Notes under the pieces: model-generated
What the model saw: the letters and a program-made list of their open reading frames with translations, nothing else
What the model was told of the DNA's origin: nothing
Databases searched by the model: none
Shown here: positions 57,401 through 64,000 of the stretch, piece by piece
How positions within the stretch are numbered: position 1 is the first letter of the stretch
Layout: the number at the start of each line of letters is the position of its first letter
Translations under genes and position numbers: made by a program
Origin: Umezawaea endophytica
GTDB taxonomy: Bacteria; Actinomycetota; Actinomycetes; Mycobacteriales; Pseudonocardiaceae
NCBI RefSeq assembly: GCF_025061645.1
Contig: NZ_JANYMP010000025.1
Coordinates: 93,360-157,359 of the forward strand
Direction: 5' to 3'
Length of the DNA stretch: 64,000 bases

Positions 57401-57584
57401 CCTGCTGCGCGACAACAACGTCATTCAGGAGAACCTGCCGATCAGCTCGCTGCGGCGGTTCAAGGACGACGCGACCGAGGTCCGCGAGGGCTTCGAGTGT
57501 GGTCTGACGCTGGGCAACTACAGCGACTTGAAGGTCGGCGACATCGTCGAGACCTTCGAGATGCGCGAGAAGCCCCGCGCCTGA
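54459..57584 (+). CDS. infB: Translation initiation factor IF-2
   Basis: A 1041-residue IF-2. Residues 1-55 form the conserved N-terminal helical domain ([22 protein letters not shown]). Residues about 60-420 are a very long low-complexity region: Pro/Ala/Gln-rich, then an extreme Gly-rich part (about 300-395) with repeated FRPGG units. The GTPase follows with G1 GHVDHGKT near 545, G3 DTPGHE near 595 and NKID near 649, then the initiator-tRNA-binding domains. It places fMet-tRNA on the 30S subunit. GTG 54459 follows GAGGAG. A terminator follows. Confidence 0.97.
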   Translation: MAGKARVHELAKELGVTSKEVLTKLADQGEYVKSASSTVEAPVARRLRDAYSKTDAKPKPAGRPGPPKPAAPAPAPSVQSTSDTRSDAKPAVTGRPGPVPGRPGPMPGPKPPAPKPAPQQQPAAAAPAPAPVAPAAKVQQPQAPVAPAAAAAPSAPAPTSQPQRPAGPRPGPRVVPQQQQPAQPAAQQSPSVVPPKPQSPKPAGPRPPRPGNNPFGVGGGAPAPRPSGPRPGGQPGGGQPGGGGNQGERDGGGDRRPSSKPGDSRPAGPRPGGSAGSGGPRPNPGSMPPRPNPGMMPGRPAPAPRPGGSGGRPGPGGGGGRPGGGGGGGGRPGGGGGGAGGGFRPGGGGGGGGGFRPGGAGGGGGGGGGGGFRPGGGGGAPAGGGGGFRGRPGGGGAGRGGTAGAFGRPGGPARRGRKSKRQKRQEYMDNMQAPSVGGVRLPKGSGEVVRLPRGASLTDFADKINANPASLVQVLFHLGEMVTATQSVSDEILELLGSEMNYQVQVVSPEEEDRDLLGTFDITYGDDAGGEEDLVIRPPVVTVMGHVDHGKTRLLDTIRKTKVHEGEAGGITQHIGAYQVQTELEGNERLITFIDTPGHEAFTAMRARGATSTDIAVIVVAADDGVMPQTVEAINHAQAANAPIVVAVNKIDKEGANPDKIRQQLTEYNLVAEEYGGDTMFVDISAKQGINIDGLLEAILLTADASLDLRANPDMEAQGVAIEAHLDRGRGPVATVLVQRGTLRVGDSIVAGGAYGRVRRMVDEHNVDVIEATPSRPVQVIGLTSVPGAGDTFLVVDEDRVARQIAERRQARQRNAMNASKRKRVSLEDLDAALKETNQLNLIIKGDNSGTVEALEDALMKIEVGDDVELRVIHRGVGGVTEGDINLAIADNVIVLGFNVRAEGKATELANREGIDVRYYTVIYQAIDEIEAALKGMLKPEYEEVQLGRAEVRDVFKSSKVGTIAGCMVLSGEMRRNARARLLRDNNVIQENLPISSLRRFKDDATEVREGFECGLTLGNYSDLKVGDIVETFEMREKPRA

Positions 57585-57597
57585 TAGTCCAGGGTGC

Positions 57598-57633
57598 AGG
57601 TGCGGGGCCGTCCTTCCGGGCGGCCCCGCACCT
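57598..57633 (+). terminator. Terminator after infB
   Basis: A 13-bp perfect stem (AGGTGCGGGGCCG and its complement) with a 10-base loop followed by TTT, directly after the infB stop. The next gene therefore is not simply read through, or only partly. Confidence 0.82.
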
Positions 57634-57659
57634 TTGCCCGTGACCTGTGTGGTGACCCT

Positions 57660-57956
57660 GTGTTCGTAGGTTCTCTCGAGCTGGACCTGTTGCTGGGCGA
57701 CGTCCACTCGTTGAAGGAGAAGCGCTCCGTGGTCCGCCCGGTCGTGGCGGAGCTGAAGCGCAAGTTCGAGGTCTCCGCGGCCGAAGCCGGTCATCTCGAC
57801 CTGCACCGCCGCGCGTTGATCGGGGTGGCGGCCGTCGCGGCGGACGCCTCCCATGTCAGGGATCTGCTGGCCTCCTGCGAACGACTGGTGGCCGGTCGAC
57901 CCGAGGTTGAACTGCTCTCCGCCAAGCACCGGTTGCTTGGACCGGAGGACGAGTAA
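57660..57956 (+). CDS. DUF503 family protein
   Basis: A 98-residue protein: [40 protein letters not shown] and [20 protein letters not shown], which define the DUF503 (YlxP-like) family found between infB and rbfA in Gram-positive bacteria. YlxP-like proteins are linked to ribosome assembly. GTG 57660 is preferred over an upstream in-frame start at 57594 because the infB terminator hairpin lies between them. It ends 14 bp before rbfA. Confidence 0.9.
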   Translation: MFVGSLELDLLLGDVHSLKEKRSVVRPVVAELKRKFEVSAAEAGHLDLHRRALIGVAAVAADASHVRDLLASCERLVAGRPEVELLSAKHRLLGPEDE

Positions 57957-57970
57957 AAGAGGAGAACGCC

Positions 57971-58444
57971 GTGGCCGATCAGGCACGGGCTCGCAAGCTC
58001 GCCAAGCGGATCTCGCAGATCGTCGCGTCGGCGATCGAACACGAGGTCAAGGACCCGCGGCTCGCTCGGGTGACGATCACCGACACGAAGGTGACCGGGG
58101 ATCTGCACGACGCCGTCGTGTACTACACGGTTCTCGGGGAGAAGCTGGACTCGGAACCGGACTACGCCGGGGCCGCCATGGCGCTGGAGAGCGCCAAGGG
58201 CGTGCTGCGGAGCATGGTCGGAGCGCAGACCGGGGTTCGGTTCACGCCCACGTTGGCGTTCATGACGGACACGGTGCCGGATGAGGCACGGCGGATGGAA
58301 GAGCTGCTGGCTCGGGCTCGGCACCGGGACGAGAAGGTCGCGAAGATCGCGATCGGGGCTGAGCCCGCCGGGGAGGCGGATCCTTACAAGGCGCCTCGTG
58401 AGGATGTTGATGATGAGGGTGAGAGCGAGTCGTTGAAGGATTGA
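57971..58444 (+). CDS. rbfA: Ribosome-binding factor A
   Basis: A 157-residue Rbf[63 protein letters not shown] and [23 protein letters not shown] are conserved. It assists 16S rRNA 5'-end processing and cold growth. Start GTG 57971 has GGAG nine bases upstream. The acidic C-terminus is a normal actinobacterial extension. A terminator hairpin follows within 10 bp. Confidence 0.96.
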   Translation: MADQARARKLAKRISQIVASAIEHEVKDPRLARVTITDTKVTGDLHDAVVYYTVLGEKLDSEPDYAGAAMALESAKGVLRSMVGAQTGVRFTPTLAFMTDTVPDEARRMEELLARARHRDEKVAKIAIGAEPAGEADPYKAPREDVDDEGESESLKD

Positions 58445-58452
58445 TGGTGGTG

Positions 58453-58482
58453 ACGGGCCGGTCCCTTGGGGGGTCGGCCCGT
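58453..58482 (+). terminator. Terminator after rbfA
   Basis: Stem ACGGGCCG/CGGCCCGT (8 bp, extendable with wobble) with a 14-base loop and a following TTGTTT tract. It marks the end of the nusA-rbfA transcript. Confidence 0.7.
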
Positions 58483-58560
58483 TTGTTTGGTGGGGCCGGT
58501 GGAGTGGGTGGCTGCGGGTTCCAGGGTGGTCGGCGGGTGCGGGTCGCGTTCCAGCGTGGT

Positions 58561-58678
58561 GTGGCCGATTTGACTTGGGGCCCCTAGATTCGACCCTTCG
58601 CCGGGCACTAAGGGCGGAGGGTGAAGCTGCCGCCCGGCGAAAGTTTAAGGGTCGAATCCCCCAAGTAAAATCGGCCAC
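58561..58678. repeat. Long imperfect intergenic inverted repeat
   Basis: Two arms of about 46 bases, from GTGGCCGATTTGACTTGGGG at the left and its near-complement at the right end (58678), pair almost throughout with small insertions, around a loop of about 25 bases. Blocks ATTCGACCCTT and CGCCGGGC are preserved in both arms. It is AT-richer than the neighbouring genes. It is not a tRNA although one arm contains a GTCGAATCC segment. Confidence 0.8.
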
Positions 58679-58696
58679 GGTTCTAGGGCGGTGGGT

Positions 58697-58783
58697 GCCG
58701 GTCTCGTAGTGGGCCACCTGGTTGGTCTGCCGGTCTCGTAGTGGGTCACCCGGTTGGTCTGCCGGTTCTGTAGTGGGTCACCC
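58697..58783. repeat. 32-bp tandem repeat, 2.7 copies
   Basis: Units start at 58697, 58729 and 58761, each beginning GCCGGT and containing GTAGTGGG(C/T)CACC; the third unit is partial. Units 1 and 2 differ at two positions. There are no spacers, so it is not CRISPR. The remainder of 58445-58894 holds no gene. The repeat lies between rbfA and the DHH gene. Confidence 0.85.
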
Positions 58784-58894
58784 TTCCCCAGGCGGGCTGG
58801 TGGGCTGGTGGTGGCTCTTCGTGTGTTGGGTTGAGGTGACCGCCTGCACAGTTTTTTGGAGCGCTGACCTGGTCGGCGGAGTTAACGTGTCGCA

Positions 58895-59884
58895 GTGCCC
58901 CAAGACTTGACTGCTGAGTTGGCCGCTGCTGCTGCCGTTCTCGCTACCGCTACCGATGTCACGCTGCTTGCCCACGTGAACCCCGACGCTGATGCGTTGG
59001 GTAGTGCGTTGGCGCTCGGGTTGGCCCTGCATCGTCGTGGTGTGGTGGTGCGGGTGTCCTTCGGGGCGCCTGCTGAGGTGCCGGAGACTTTGCGGGGGCT
59101 GGACGTCGCTGGGTTGTTGGTGCCTGCTGGTGAGGTTCCTGCTGTGCCGTCTGTGTTGGTGGCGTTGGACGCCGGCAGTGTTGGGCGGCTTGGGGCGTTG
59201 GGGGATCGGGTTGCCTCCACCATCGAGGCTGGTGGGCAGGTCGTGGTGTTGGACCACCACGTGTCGAACCCTGGTTTTGGCACCGTGAACGTCGTGGATG
59301 ATCGGGCTGAGGCGACGGCCTTGGTGGTGCTGCGGCTGTTGGACGTTCTTGGTGTGGAGATCGATGAGCCGATTGCTCGTTGTGTCTACGCGGGGCTCGT
59401 TACTGATACGCGTTCTTTTCGCCATGCCGGCTCTGATACCCATCGGGTGGCTGCTCGGTTGATCGATGCTGGTGTGGACGCTGAGGCTGTGGCGCGGCCG
59501 TTGATGGATAGTCACCCGTTCGGGTACTTGAACATGCTTGCTTCCGTTCTTGGGCGTGCTGTGCTGGATCGGGAGGCTGCCAATGGTCTTGGGCTGGTGC
59601 ACGCCGTGGTGACGTTGGAGGACGCCAAGGGGCTGCGGCCGGAAGAGGTGGAGAGTGTTGTCGACCTCATCCGCACTGCGCAGGAGGCGGAGGTGGCGGC
59701 TGTGTTGAAGGAGTTGCGTCCGTCTACCTGGTCGGTGTCGTTGCGTTCGGTCAGTGCTGTTGATGTGCGTGAGGTGGCTCAGTTGTTGGGCGGTGGTGGG
59801 CATCGGCGGGCTGCCGGGTTTACCGCGAAAGGGCCTGCTGAGCAGGTTTTGGCCTCGATCGTGGAAGCGCTCGGGCGTTCGTGA
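58895..59884 (+). CDS. DHH-family phosphoesterase, NrnA-like (oligoribonuclease/pAp phosphatase)
   Basis: A 329-residue DHH/DHHA1 protein. Metal ligands are in AHVNPDADALGSALAL and VVLDHHVSNPGFG (DHH motif), with DTRSFRH further on and the DHHA1 substrate loop GGGGHRRAAGFTA at the C-terminus. It degrades short RNAs and dephosphorylates pAp. Codon use here is markedly less GC-rich at third positions (many GCT, GTT, GGT). It starts at GTG 58895 and its stop overlaps the MATE gene start (GTGA). Confidence 0.92.
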   Translation: MPQDLTAELAAAAAVLATATDVTLLAHVNPDADALGSALALGLALHRRGVVVRVSFGAPAEVPETLRGLDVAGLLVPAGEVPAVPSVLVALDAGSVGRLGALGDRVASTIEAGGQVVVLDHHVSNPGFGTVNVVDDRAEATALVVLRLLDVLGVEIDEPIARCVYAGLVTDTRSFRHAGSDTHRVAARLIDAGVDAEAVARPLMDSHPFGYLNMLASVLGRAVLDREAANGLGLVHAVVTLEDAKGLRPEEVESVVDLIRTAQEAEVAAVLKELRPSTWSVSLRSVSAVDVREVAQLLGGGGHRRAAGFTAKGPAEQVLASIVEALGRS

Positions 59885-61185
59885 GCGGTGACCGGGTTCC
59901 GCCTCGGAGGGTTCTCGGGCTGGCTGTTCCGGCTCTTGGGGTGTTGGCCGCCGAGCCTCTTTACGTGCTGGTGGACACCGCTGTGGTCGGGCACCTGGGC
60001 GCGTTGCCGCTCGCGGGGTTGGCGTTGGGTGGGGTGTTGCTGTCGCAGGTGGCGGCGCAGCTCACGTTCCTCGCCTACGGCACCACATCCCGTGCTGCTC
60101 GGTTGCACGGTGCCGGACGTCGTCCGGAGGCCGTTGCCGAGGGGGTTCAGGCCACCTGGTTGGCGTTGGGCGTCGGTGTGCTGCTGGTGGGGCTGGGGCA
60201 GTTGTTCGCGGGGCCGCTGGCGCGGTTGCTCGCGGGGGACGGTGAGGTTGCCGACGCGGCGGTGAGTTGGATTCGGATCGCCTTGTTCGGGGCGCCGTTC
60301 ATCCTGGTGACGTTGGCTGGCAACGGGTGGATGCGGGGTGTGCAGGAGACCGCGCGGCCGTTGCGGTACGTGTTGCTCGGCAACGGGTTGTCCGCTGTCC
60401 TCTGCCCGGTGCTCGTGTACCCCGCCGGTCTCGGCCTGGAGGGGTCGGCGATGGCGAACGTCGTCGCGCAGGTGGTGTCCGCGTGCCTGTTCTTCCGCGC
60501 CCTGTTCGCCGAGGACGTGGCGCTGCGGCCGGTGCCCGCGCTCATGCGCGCCCAACTGGGGCTCGGGCGTGACCTGATCGTCCGCAGCCTCGCGTTCCAG
60601 GCCTGCTTCGTGTCCGCCGCCTCGGTGGCCGCCCGGACGTCGATTGCGGCCGTTGGCGCGCACCAGGTCGTGCTCCAGCTCTGGATGTTCCTGGCGCTGG
60701 TGCTGGACTCGTTGGCCATCGCCGCGCAGGCCATCGTCGGGGCCGCGCTCGGGGCGGGGGAGCGGGTCAAGGCGCGTCGGTTCGCGTGGCAGATCACCGG
60801 GTACGGGCTGGTCTTCGGCATCGGTCTCGGCATCGTGTTCGCGGCGGTCGCGGGGGTGCTGCCGAAGGTGTTCACCGCCGACCCCGGTGTGCTGGCCGAG
60901 ATCCCGCACGCCTGGTGGTTCTTCGTGGCGCTGCAACCCGTCGCGGGTGTCGTGTTCGCGCTGGACGGGGTGCTGCTCGGGGCGGGTGACGCGGCGTTCC
61001 TGCGCACGGCGACGCTGCTGTCGGCGGGGATCGGGTTCCTGCCGTTGATCTGGGCGTCGCTGGCGTTCGGCTGGGGCCTGGTCGGGATCTGGACCGGGCT
61101 GTCGCTGTTCATGGTGCTGCGGCTGGTCACGCTCGTCCTGCGCACCCGTTCGGAGCACTGGTCGGTGGTGGGCGCGGTCCGATAG
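59881..61185 (+). CDS. MATE-family efflux transporter (DinF-like)
   Basis: A 434-residue membrane protein with 12 predicted helices. The start VLGLAVPALGVLAAEPLYVLVDTAVVGHLG is the typical MATE N-terminus, and GAHQVVLQLWMFLALVLDSLAIAAQ occurs in the second half. It belongs to the DinF branch, commonly next to the DHH gene and truB in actinobacteria, and exports unknown cations or drugs with Na+ or H+. GTG 59881 overlaps the upstream stop. Confidence 0.94.
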   Translation: MSGDRVPPRRVLGLAVPALGVLAAEPLYVLVDTAVVGHLGALPLAGLALGGVLLSQVAAQLTFLAYGTTSRAARLHGAGRRPEAVAEGVQATWLALGVGVLLVGLGQLFAGPLARLLAGDGEVADAAVSWIRIALFGAPFILVTLAGNGWMRGVQETARPLRYVLLGNGLSAVLCPVLVYPAGLGLEGSAMANVVAQVVSACLFFRALFAEDVALRPVPALMRAQLGLGRDLIVRSLAFQACFVSAASVAARTSIAAVGAHQVVLQLWMFLALVLDSLAIAAQAIVGAALGAGERVKARRFAWQITGYGLVFGIGLGIVFAAVAGVLPKVFTADPGVLAEIPHAWWFFVALQPVAGVVFALDGVLLGAGDAAFLRTATLLSAGIGFLPLIWASLAFGWGLVGIWTGLSLFMVLRLVTLVLRTRSEHWSVVGAVR

Positions 61186-61277
61186 GTGGGATGTGTCCGG
61201 AAGCACCACGCCAAATCGTTACCATTGGGCAAGTTTCTTCGATGTACTGGGTGAAACCCACTACCGAGGAGCGTGCC

Positions 61278-62597
61278 TTGCCGGTCGATCGCGCCACGAA
61301 GCAAGCGTGGCTGATCTGGACCACCGCCATCGTCGTCTACGTCGCCGCACTGTTCCACCGCACGTCGCTCGGCGTCGCGGGCCTGGAAGCGAGCGAGCGG
61401 TTCGGGGTCGGCCCCGCCGCACTGGGCACCTTCACGGTGCTCCAGATCGGGCTCTACGCCCTGATGCAGATCCCCACCGGGCTCCTCGTGGACCGCTTCG
61501 GCCCGCGCCGTGTCCTCACCGCCGCCGCCCTCCTGATGGGCACCGGCCAGGTCCTGTTCGCCATCGCCGACTCGTACCCGCTCGGCCTCGCGTCCCGCGC
61601 CGTGCTCGGCGTCGGCGACGCCATGACGTGGGTCAGCCTGCTGCGCCTCGCGGCGGCCCACTTCCCGGCCCGCCGCTTCCCGGTGATCGTCTCCATCTCC
61701 GCCGCGCTCGGCGGAGCGGGCAACCTGGCGGCCACCGTCCCGCTCACCCTGCTGCTCGGCGGCGCGGGCTGGACGTGGACGTTCCTCGTCGCGGGCCTGG
61801 CGACCGCCGCGTACGCCCTGGTGGCGTTCTGGCGGCTGCGCGACGTCCCCGCCGGGGTGGTGGTGCCGGTGCTGCAACCCGAGCCGCTGAACACCGTCCT
61901 GCGCAAGGTCGCGCACGCCTGGCGCGTCCCCGGCACCCGCCTCGGGTTCTGGACGCACTTCTCCACCATGTCCACGCCCGCCGTCCTCGGCCTGCTGTGG
62001 GGCTTCCCGTACCTCGTCGAGGCGCAGGGCATGTCCCGCTCCGCGGCCAGCTCCACGCTCAGCCTGCTGGTCATCGGCGCCATCACGTCGGGTCCCGTGC
62101 TCGGCTCGGTCATCGCCCGCAAACCGGAGCTGCGCATGCCGATCGCGGGCTGGTTCCTGGGCGGGGCGCTGGTCGTCTGGACGGTGCTGCTCGCCTGGCC
62201 CGGTGGTGTCGTGCCCGCGCCGATCGTGCTGACGGCGTTCCTGGTGCTGTCGCTGGGCGGTCCGATCTCCGGCATCGCCTTCGCGCTGGCCCGCGACTAC
62301 AACCCCATGCACCGGGTCAGCACGGCCACCGGCGTCGTCAACGTCGGCGGCTTCGCGGCCGTCACCGGTTCGGCGCTGGCGGTGGGCGTCCTGCTCGACC
62401 TGTTCGACTGGCTGCCACCCGCTCAGGCGTACCGGATCGCGTTCCTCGCGCTCGCGGTCATGCTGGTCATCGGCGTCTGGCGCACCGCGGTCTGGTGGCG
62501 TCGGGCCCGCACGGCGGTCTTCGAGGCGGAGGCGCGCGGGGAGGACGTACCGGTCCAGTTGCGGCGCAGGCGTTGGGACGCCTACACCGCAGCCTAA
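61278..62597 (+). CDS. MFS transporter
   Basis: A 439-residue permease with 12 helices: FHRTSLGVAGLEASERFGVG and LMQIPTGLLVDRFGPRRVLTA give the conserved loop between helices 2 and 3, and FALARDYNPMHRVSTATGVVN the later half. The substrate is unknown. I start it at TTG 61278 (AGGAG six bases before); ATG 61242 and 61191 are in-frame but lack ribosome-binding sites. It lies between the MATE gene and truB. Confidence 0.88.
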   Translation: MPVDRATKQAWLIWTTAIVVYVAALFHRTSLGVAGLEASERFGVGPAALGTFTVLQIGLYALMQIPTGLLVDRFGPRRVLTAAALLMGTGQVLFAIADSYPLGLASRAVLGVGDAMTWVSLLRLAAAHFPARRFPVIVSISAALGGAGNLAATVPLTLLLGGAGWTWTFLVAGLATAAYALVAFWRLRDVPAGVVVPVLQPEPLNTVLRKVAHAWRVPGTRLGFWTHFSTMSTPAVLGLLWGFPYLVEAQGMSRSAASSTLSLLVIGAITSGPVLGSVIARKPELRMPIAGWFLGGALVVWTVLLAWPGGVVPAPIVLTAFLVLSLGGPISGIAFALARDYNPMHRVSTATGVVNVGGFAAVTGSALAVGVLLDLFDWLPPAQAYRIAFLALAVMLVIGVWRTAVWWRRARTAVFEAEARGEDVPVQLRRRRWDAYTAA

Positions 62598-62608
62598 GAT
62601 CCTCGCTC

Positions 62609-63517
62609 GTGTCCGCAACTCCTCGCCAGCCCCGCCCCTCCGTCCCGCCCGGTCTCGTCGTCATCGACAAGCCGGACGGCATGACCTCCCACGACGTGGT
62701 GGCCCGCGTCCGTCGGATCCTCGGCACCCGCAAGGTCGGCCACGCGGGCACGCTGGACCCGATGGCCACCGGCGTCCTCGTGCTCGGCATCGAGCGCGCC
62801 ACCAAGCTCCTCGGCCACCTCGCCCTGGACAGCAAGGCCTACCTGTCCACGATCAGCCTCGGCTCGTCGACCACCACCGACGACGCCGAGGGCGAGGTCC
62901 TGTCCACTGTGGACGCCTCCGGGGTGTCCGAGGACGCCGTCCGCGCCGGTGTCGCGAAGCTGACCGGCCCGATCCAGCAGGTCCCCAGCGCGGTGAGCGC
63001 GGTCAAGGTCGACGGCAAGCGCGCCTACGCCAGGGTCCGCGACGGCGAACAGGTCGACCTGCCCCCGCGCCCGGTCACCGTCCACCGCTTCGACATCCTC
63101 TCGATCCGCCGTGAGGGCACCAAGACCGAGTTGGACGTCATGGTGGAGTGCTCCTCCGGCACGTACGTCCGCGCGCTGGCCCGTGACCTGGGGGCTGATC
63201 TGGGGGTTGGTGGTCACCTGGCCGCGCTGCGTCGTACTCGGGTTGGGCCGTTCGACCTGCGGGTGGCCCGGACGTTGGAGAAGTTGGAGGCCGATCCCGG
63301 ACTTTCGCTGGACCTGGACTCCGCCGTCGCCACGGCGTTCCCGCGGCGGGAGATCGAGCCTGCCGAGGTCGTCGCTCTGTCCCACGGGCAGAGGTTGTCC
63401 GCTGGGGGGTTCGACGGTACGTACGGTGTATTCGGGCCGGATGGGCATGTGGTGGCGTTGGCGAAGGACGAGGACGGTGTCGCCAGGTCGGTGGTAGTCC
63501 TTTCCCCTGTCGGGTAG
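62609..63517 (+). CDS. truB: tRNA pseudouridine-55 synthase
   Basis: A 302-residue TruB. LVVIDKPDGMTSHDVVARVRR, KVGHAGTLDPMATGVLVLGIERATKL contains the catalytic Asp, and later YLSTISLGSSTTTDD and ECSSGTYVRALARDLG are conserved. It makes the universal pseudouridine in the T-loop of tRNA. GTG 62609 is 11 bp after the MFS stop. The C-terminus has a short PUA-like tail. The last about 300 bases have less GC-biased codons than the rest. Confidence 0.97.
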   Translation: MSATPRQPRPSVPPGLVVIDKPDGMTSHDVVARVRRILGTRKVGHAGTLDPMATGVLVLGIERATKLLGHLALDSKAYLSTISLGSSTTTDDAEGEVLSTVDASGVSEDAVRAGVAKLTGPIQQVPSAVSAVKVDGKRAYARVRDGEQVDLPPRPVTVHRFDILSIRREGTKTELDVMVECSSGTYVRALARDLGADLGVGGHLAALRRTRVGPFDLRVARTLEKLEADPGLSLDLDSAVATAFPRREIEPAEVVALSHGQRLSAGGFDGTYGVFGPDGHVVALAKDEDGVARSVVVLSPVG

Positions 63518-63532
63518 CTACCGTTGCTCCCC

Positions 63533-63958
63533 ATGGCGAGATGGGTTTGGCCAACAGCGGCCGGAGTGGTGACGTCGGCGACGGGAGTCGCCGTGAACGT
63601 GGCCACGGATTTGATGACGGAGCCCTGGGCGTGGGTGGGGGTGGTCGCGCTCACCGGGTTGGGGGTGGTGTTGGCGTTGAAGGTGCAAGCCGGGGCGCCG
63701 CAGGTCTTACCCCCGGCTGTGCCGTCGGTCGCGCAGGAGGAGGGGCCGTCGGAGGGGTCGGCGGTGGTGCCTACGCCGCCGGTTTCGCATGGGGGAGTGC
63801 ATAACAGTGTGAGTGGGACGGTTCATGGGCCGGTTATTCAGGCTGGGTCCATTGGGGCTTATCACAACCGGTCGGTGAACCAGTCTGCGGTGGCTTCGGA
63901 GAACAGTACGATTCATCAGGCTGGGCGGGATATTCGGTCGGATGATTCGGGGGCTTGA
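63533..63958 (+). CDS. Membrane-anchored protein with RHIM-like amyloid motif
   Basis: A 141-residue protein starting MARWVWPTAAGVVTSATGVA at ATG 63533. Two hydrophobic segments (about residues 5-25 and 33-52) anchor it, followed by a Pro/Ser-rich linker. The C-terminal 55 residues hold HNSVSGTVHGPVIQAGSIG and, after a short Asn/Ser segment, STIHQAGRDI. The V/I-x-Q-A-G core with its N-x-x-SG-x-V-x-G lead is the RHIM-like pattern described among bacterial amyloid signalling sequences that accompany NLR-like defence proteins. No effector or NLR is seen in the window; it could lie to the right. Confidence 0.72.
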   Translation: MARWVWPTAAGVVTSATGVAVNVATDLMTEPWAWVGVVALTGLGVVLALKVQAGAPQVLPPAVPSVAQEEGPSEGSAVVPTPPVSHGGVHNSVSGTVHGPVIQAGSIGAYHNRSVNQSAVASENSTIHQAGRDIRSDDSGA

Positions 63959-64000
63959 GGGTTCGGGTGGTCCGAATGTCTTGGTGCGGTGGGTGGTCGA

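Noticed and set aside
54408..57986. A 1192-codon open frame antisense to infB
   Set aside because: It is a by-product of the GC-rich third positions of infB and has low-complexity His/Val/Asp-rich sequence with no recognisable domain.
58645..58665. T-arm-like GTCGAATCC segment suggesting a tRNA
   Set aside because: No matching acceptor, D or anticodon arms can be formed; the segment is part of the long inverted repeat.
58697..58783. Possible CRISPR array
   Set aside because: The 32-bp units are directly adjacent with no spacers, there are fewer than three complete units, and no cas genes are present.

Overview
The window is high-GC DNA (mostly NNG/NNC third positions) with a mycothiol-specific gene (mycothione reductase), an actinobacterial SAV2177/DUF574-type methyltransferase, a HAIR heat-shock operator in front of lon and a SigR-type promoter in front of mtr. 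This points to a filamentous actinobacterium. The family mix (many secreted S1 trypsins, fused cobalamin enzymes, proline-rich single-span membrane proteins) fits Pseudonocardiales such as the Saccharothrix/Lentzea/Actinosynnema group, but the genus is inference.

Layout. 1-6.3 kb: a winged-helix protein and epoxide hydrolase pair, a GntR/FadR regulator divergent from an MFS permease, a small possibly Phd-like ORF enclosed by a duplicated permease 3' end, then mtr and a PEBP-family protein. 6.5-20.9 kb: a secreted AMIN-like protein, lon under a HAIR operator, an LRR protein, a DUF574 methyltransferase, an esterase/acetyltransferase pair with a divergent TetR, an XRE regulator divergent from a VOC protein, a hydrolase, an M48 protease, two trypsin-like proteases and a LysE exporter. 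20.9-25.4 kb: GNAT, bioF, a cytochrome P450, and a quinone oxidoreductase with its TetR and twin operators.

25.4-32.8 kb: a cobalamin riboswitch followed by a tight run of cobalamin genes (chelatase ChlI/ChlD fusion, cobO, cobB, cobM, a CbiE-half/CbiT protein, CbiG fused to a CobJ-like half). Siroheme/precorrin-2 entry is supplied by a cysG-type fusion at 36.7 kb. 33-35.7 kb holds a small secretome block (M36-like metalloprotease, trypsin, small secreted protein). 37.9-52.3 kb carries a DEAD-box helicase, a RIO kinase, yaaA, a compositionally distinct PIN-like gene, proS and assorted enzymes and cell-surface proteins.

52.4-63.5 kb is the conserved translation/RNA block rimP-nusA-ylxR-infB-DUF503-rbfA-DHH phosphoesterase-MATE-MFS-truB, interrupted after rbfA by a 450-bp intergenic stretch with a long inverted repeat and a 32-bp tandem repeat. 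The window ends with a membrane-anchored protein carrying a RHIM-like/bacterial amyloid signalling motif, whose partner (if any) would lie beyond the right edge.

The most interesting items are the RHIM-like protein at 63.5 kb, the pair of half-methylase domains in the cobalamin operon, the isolated PIN-like gene, the duplicated permease end around a small ORF, the start-codon-sequestering hairpin of the third trypsin gene, and the long perfect intergenic hairpin at 19.3 kb. No tRNA, rRNA, CRISPR array, insertion sequence or phage gene was recognised.
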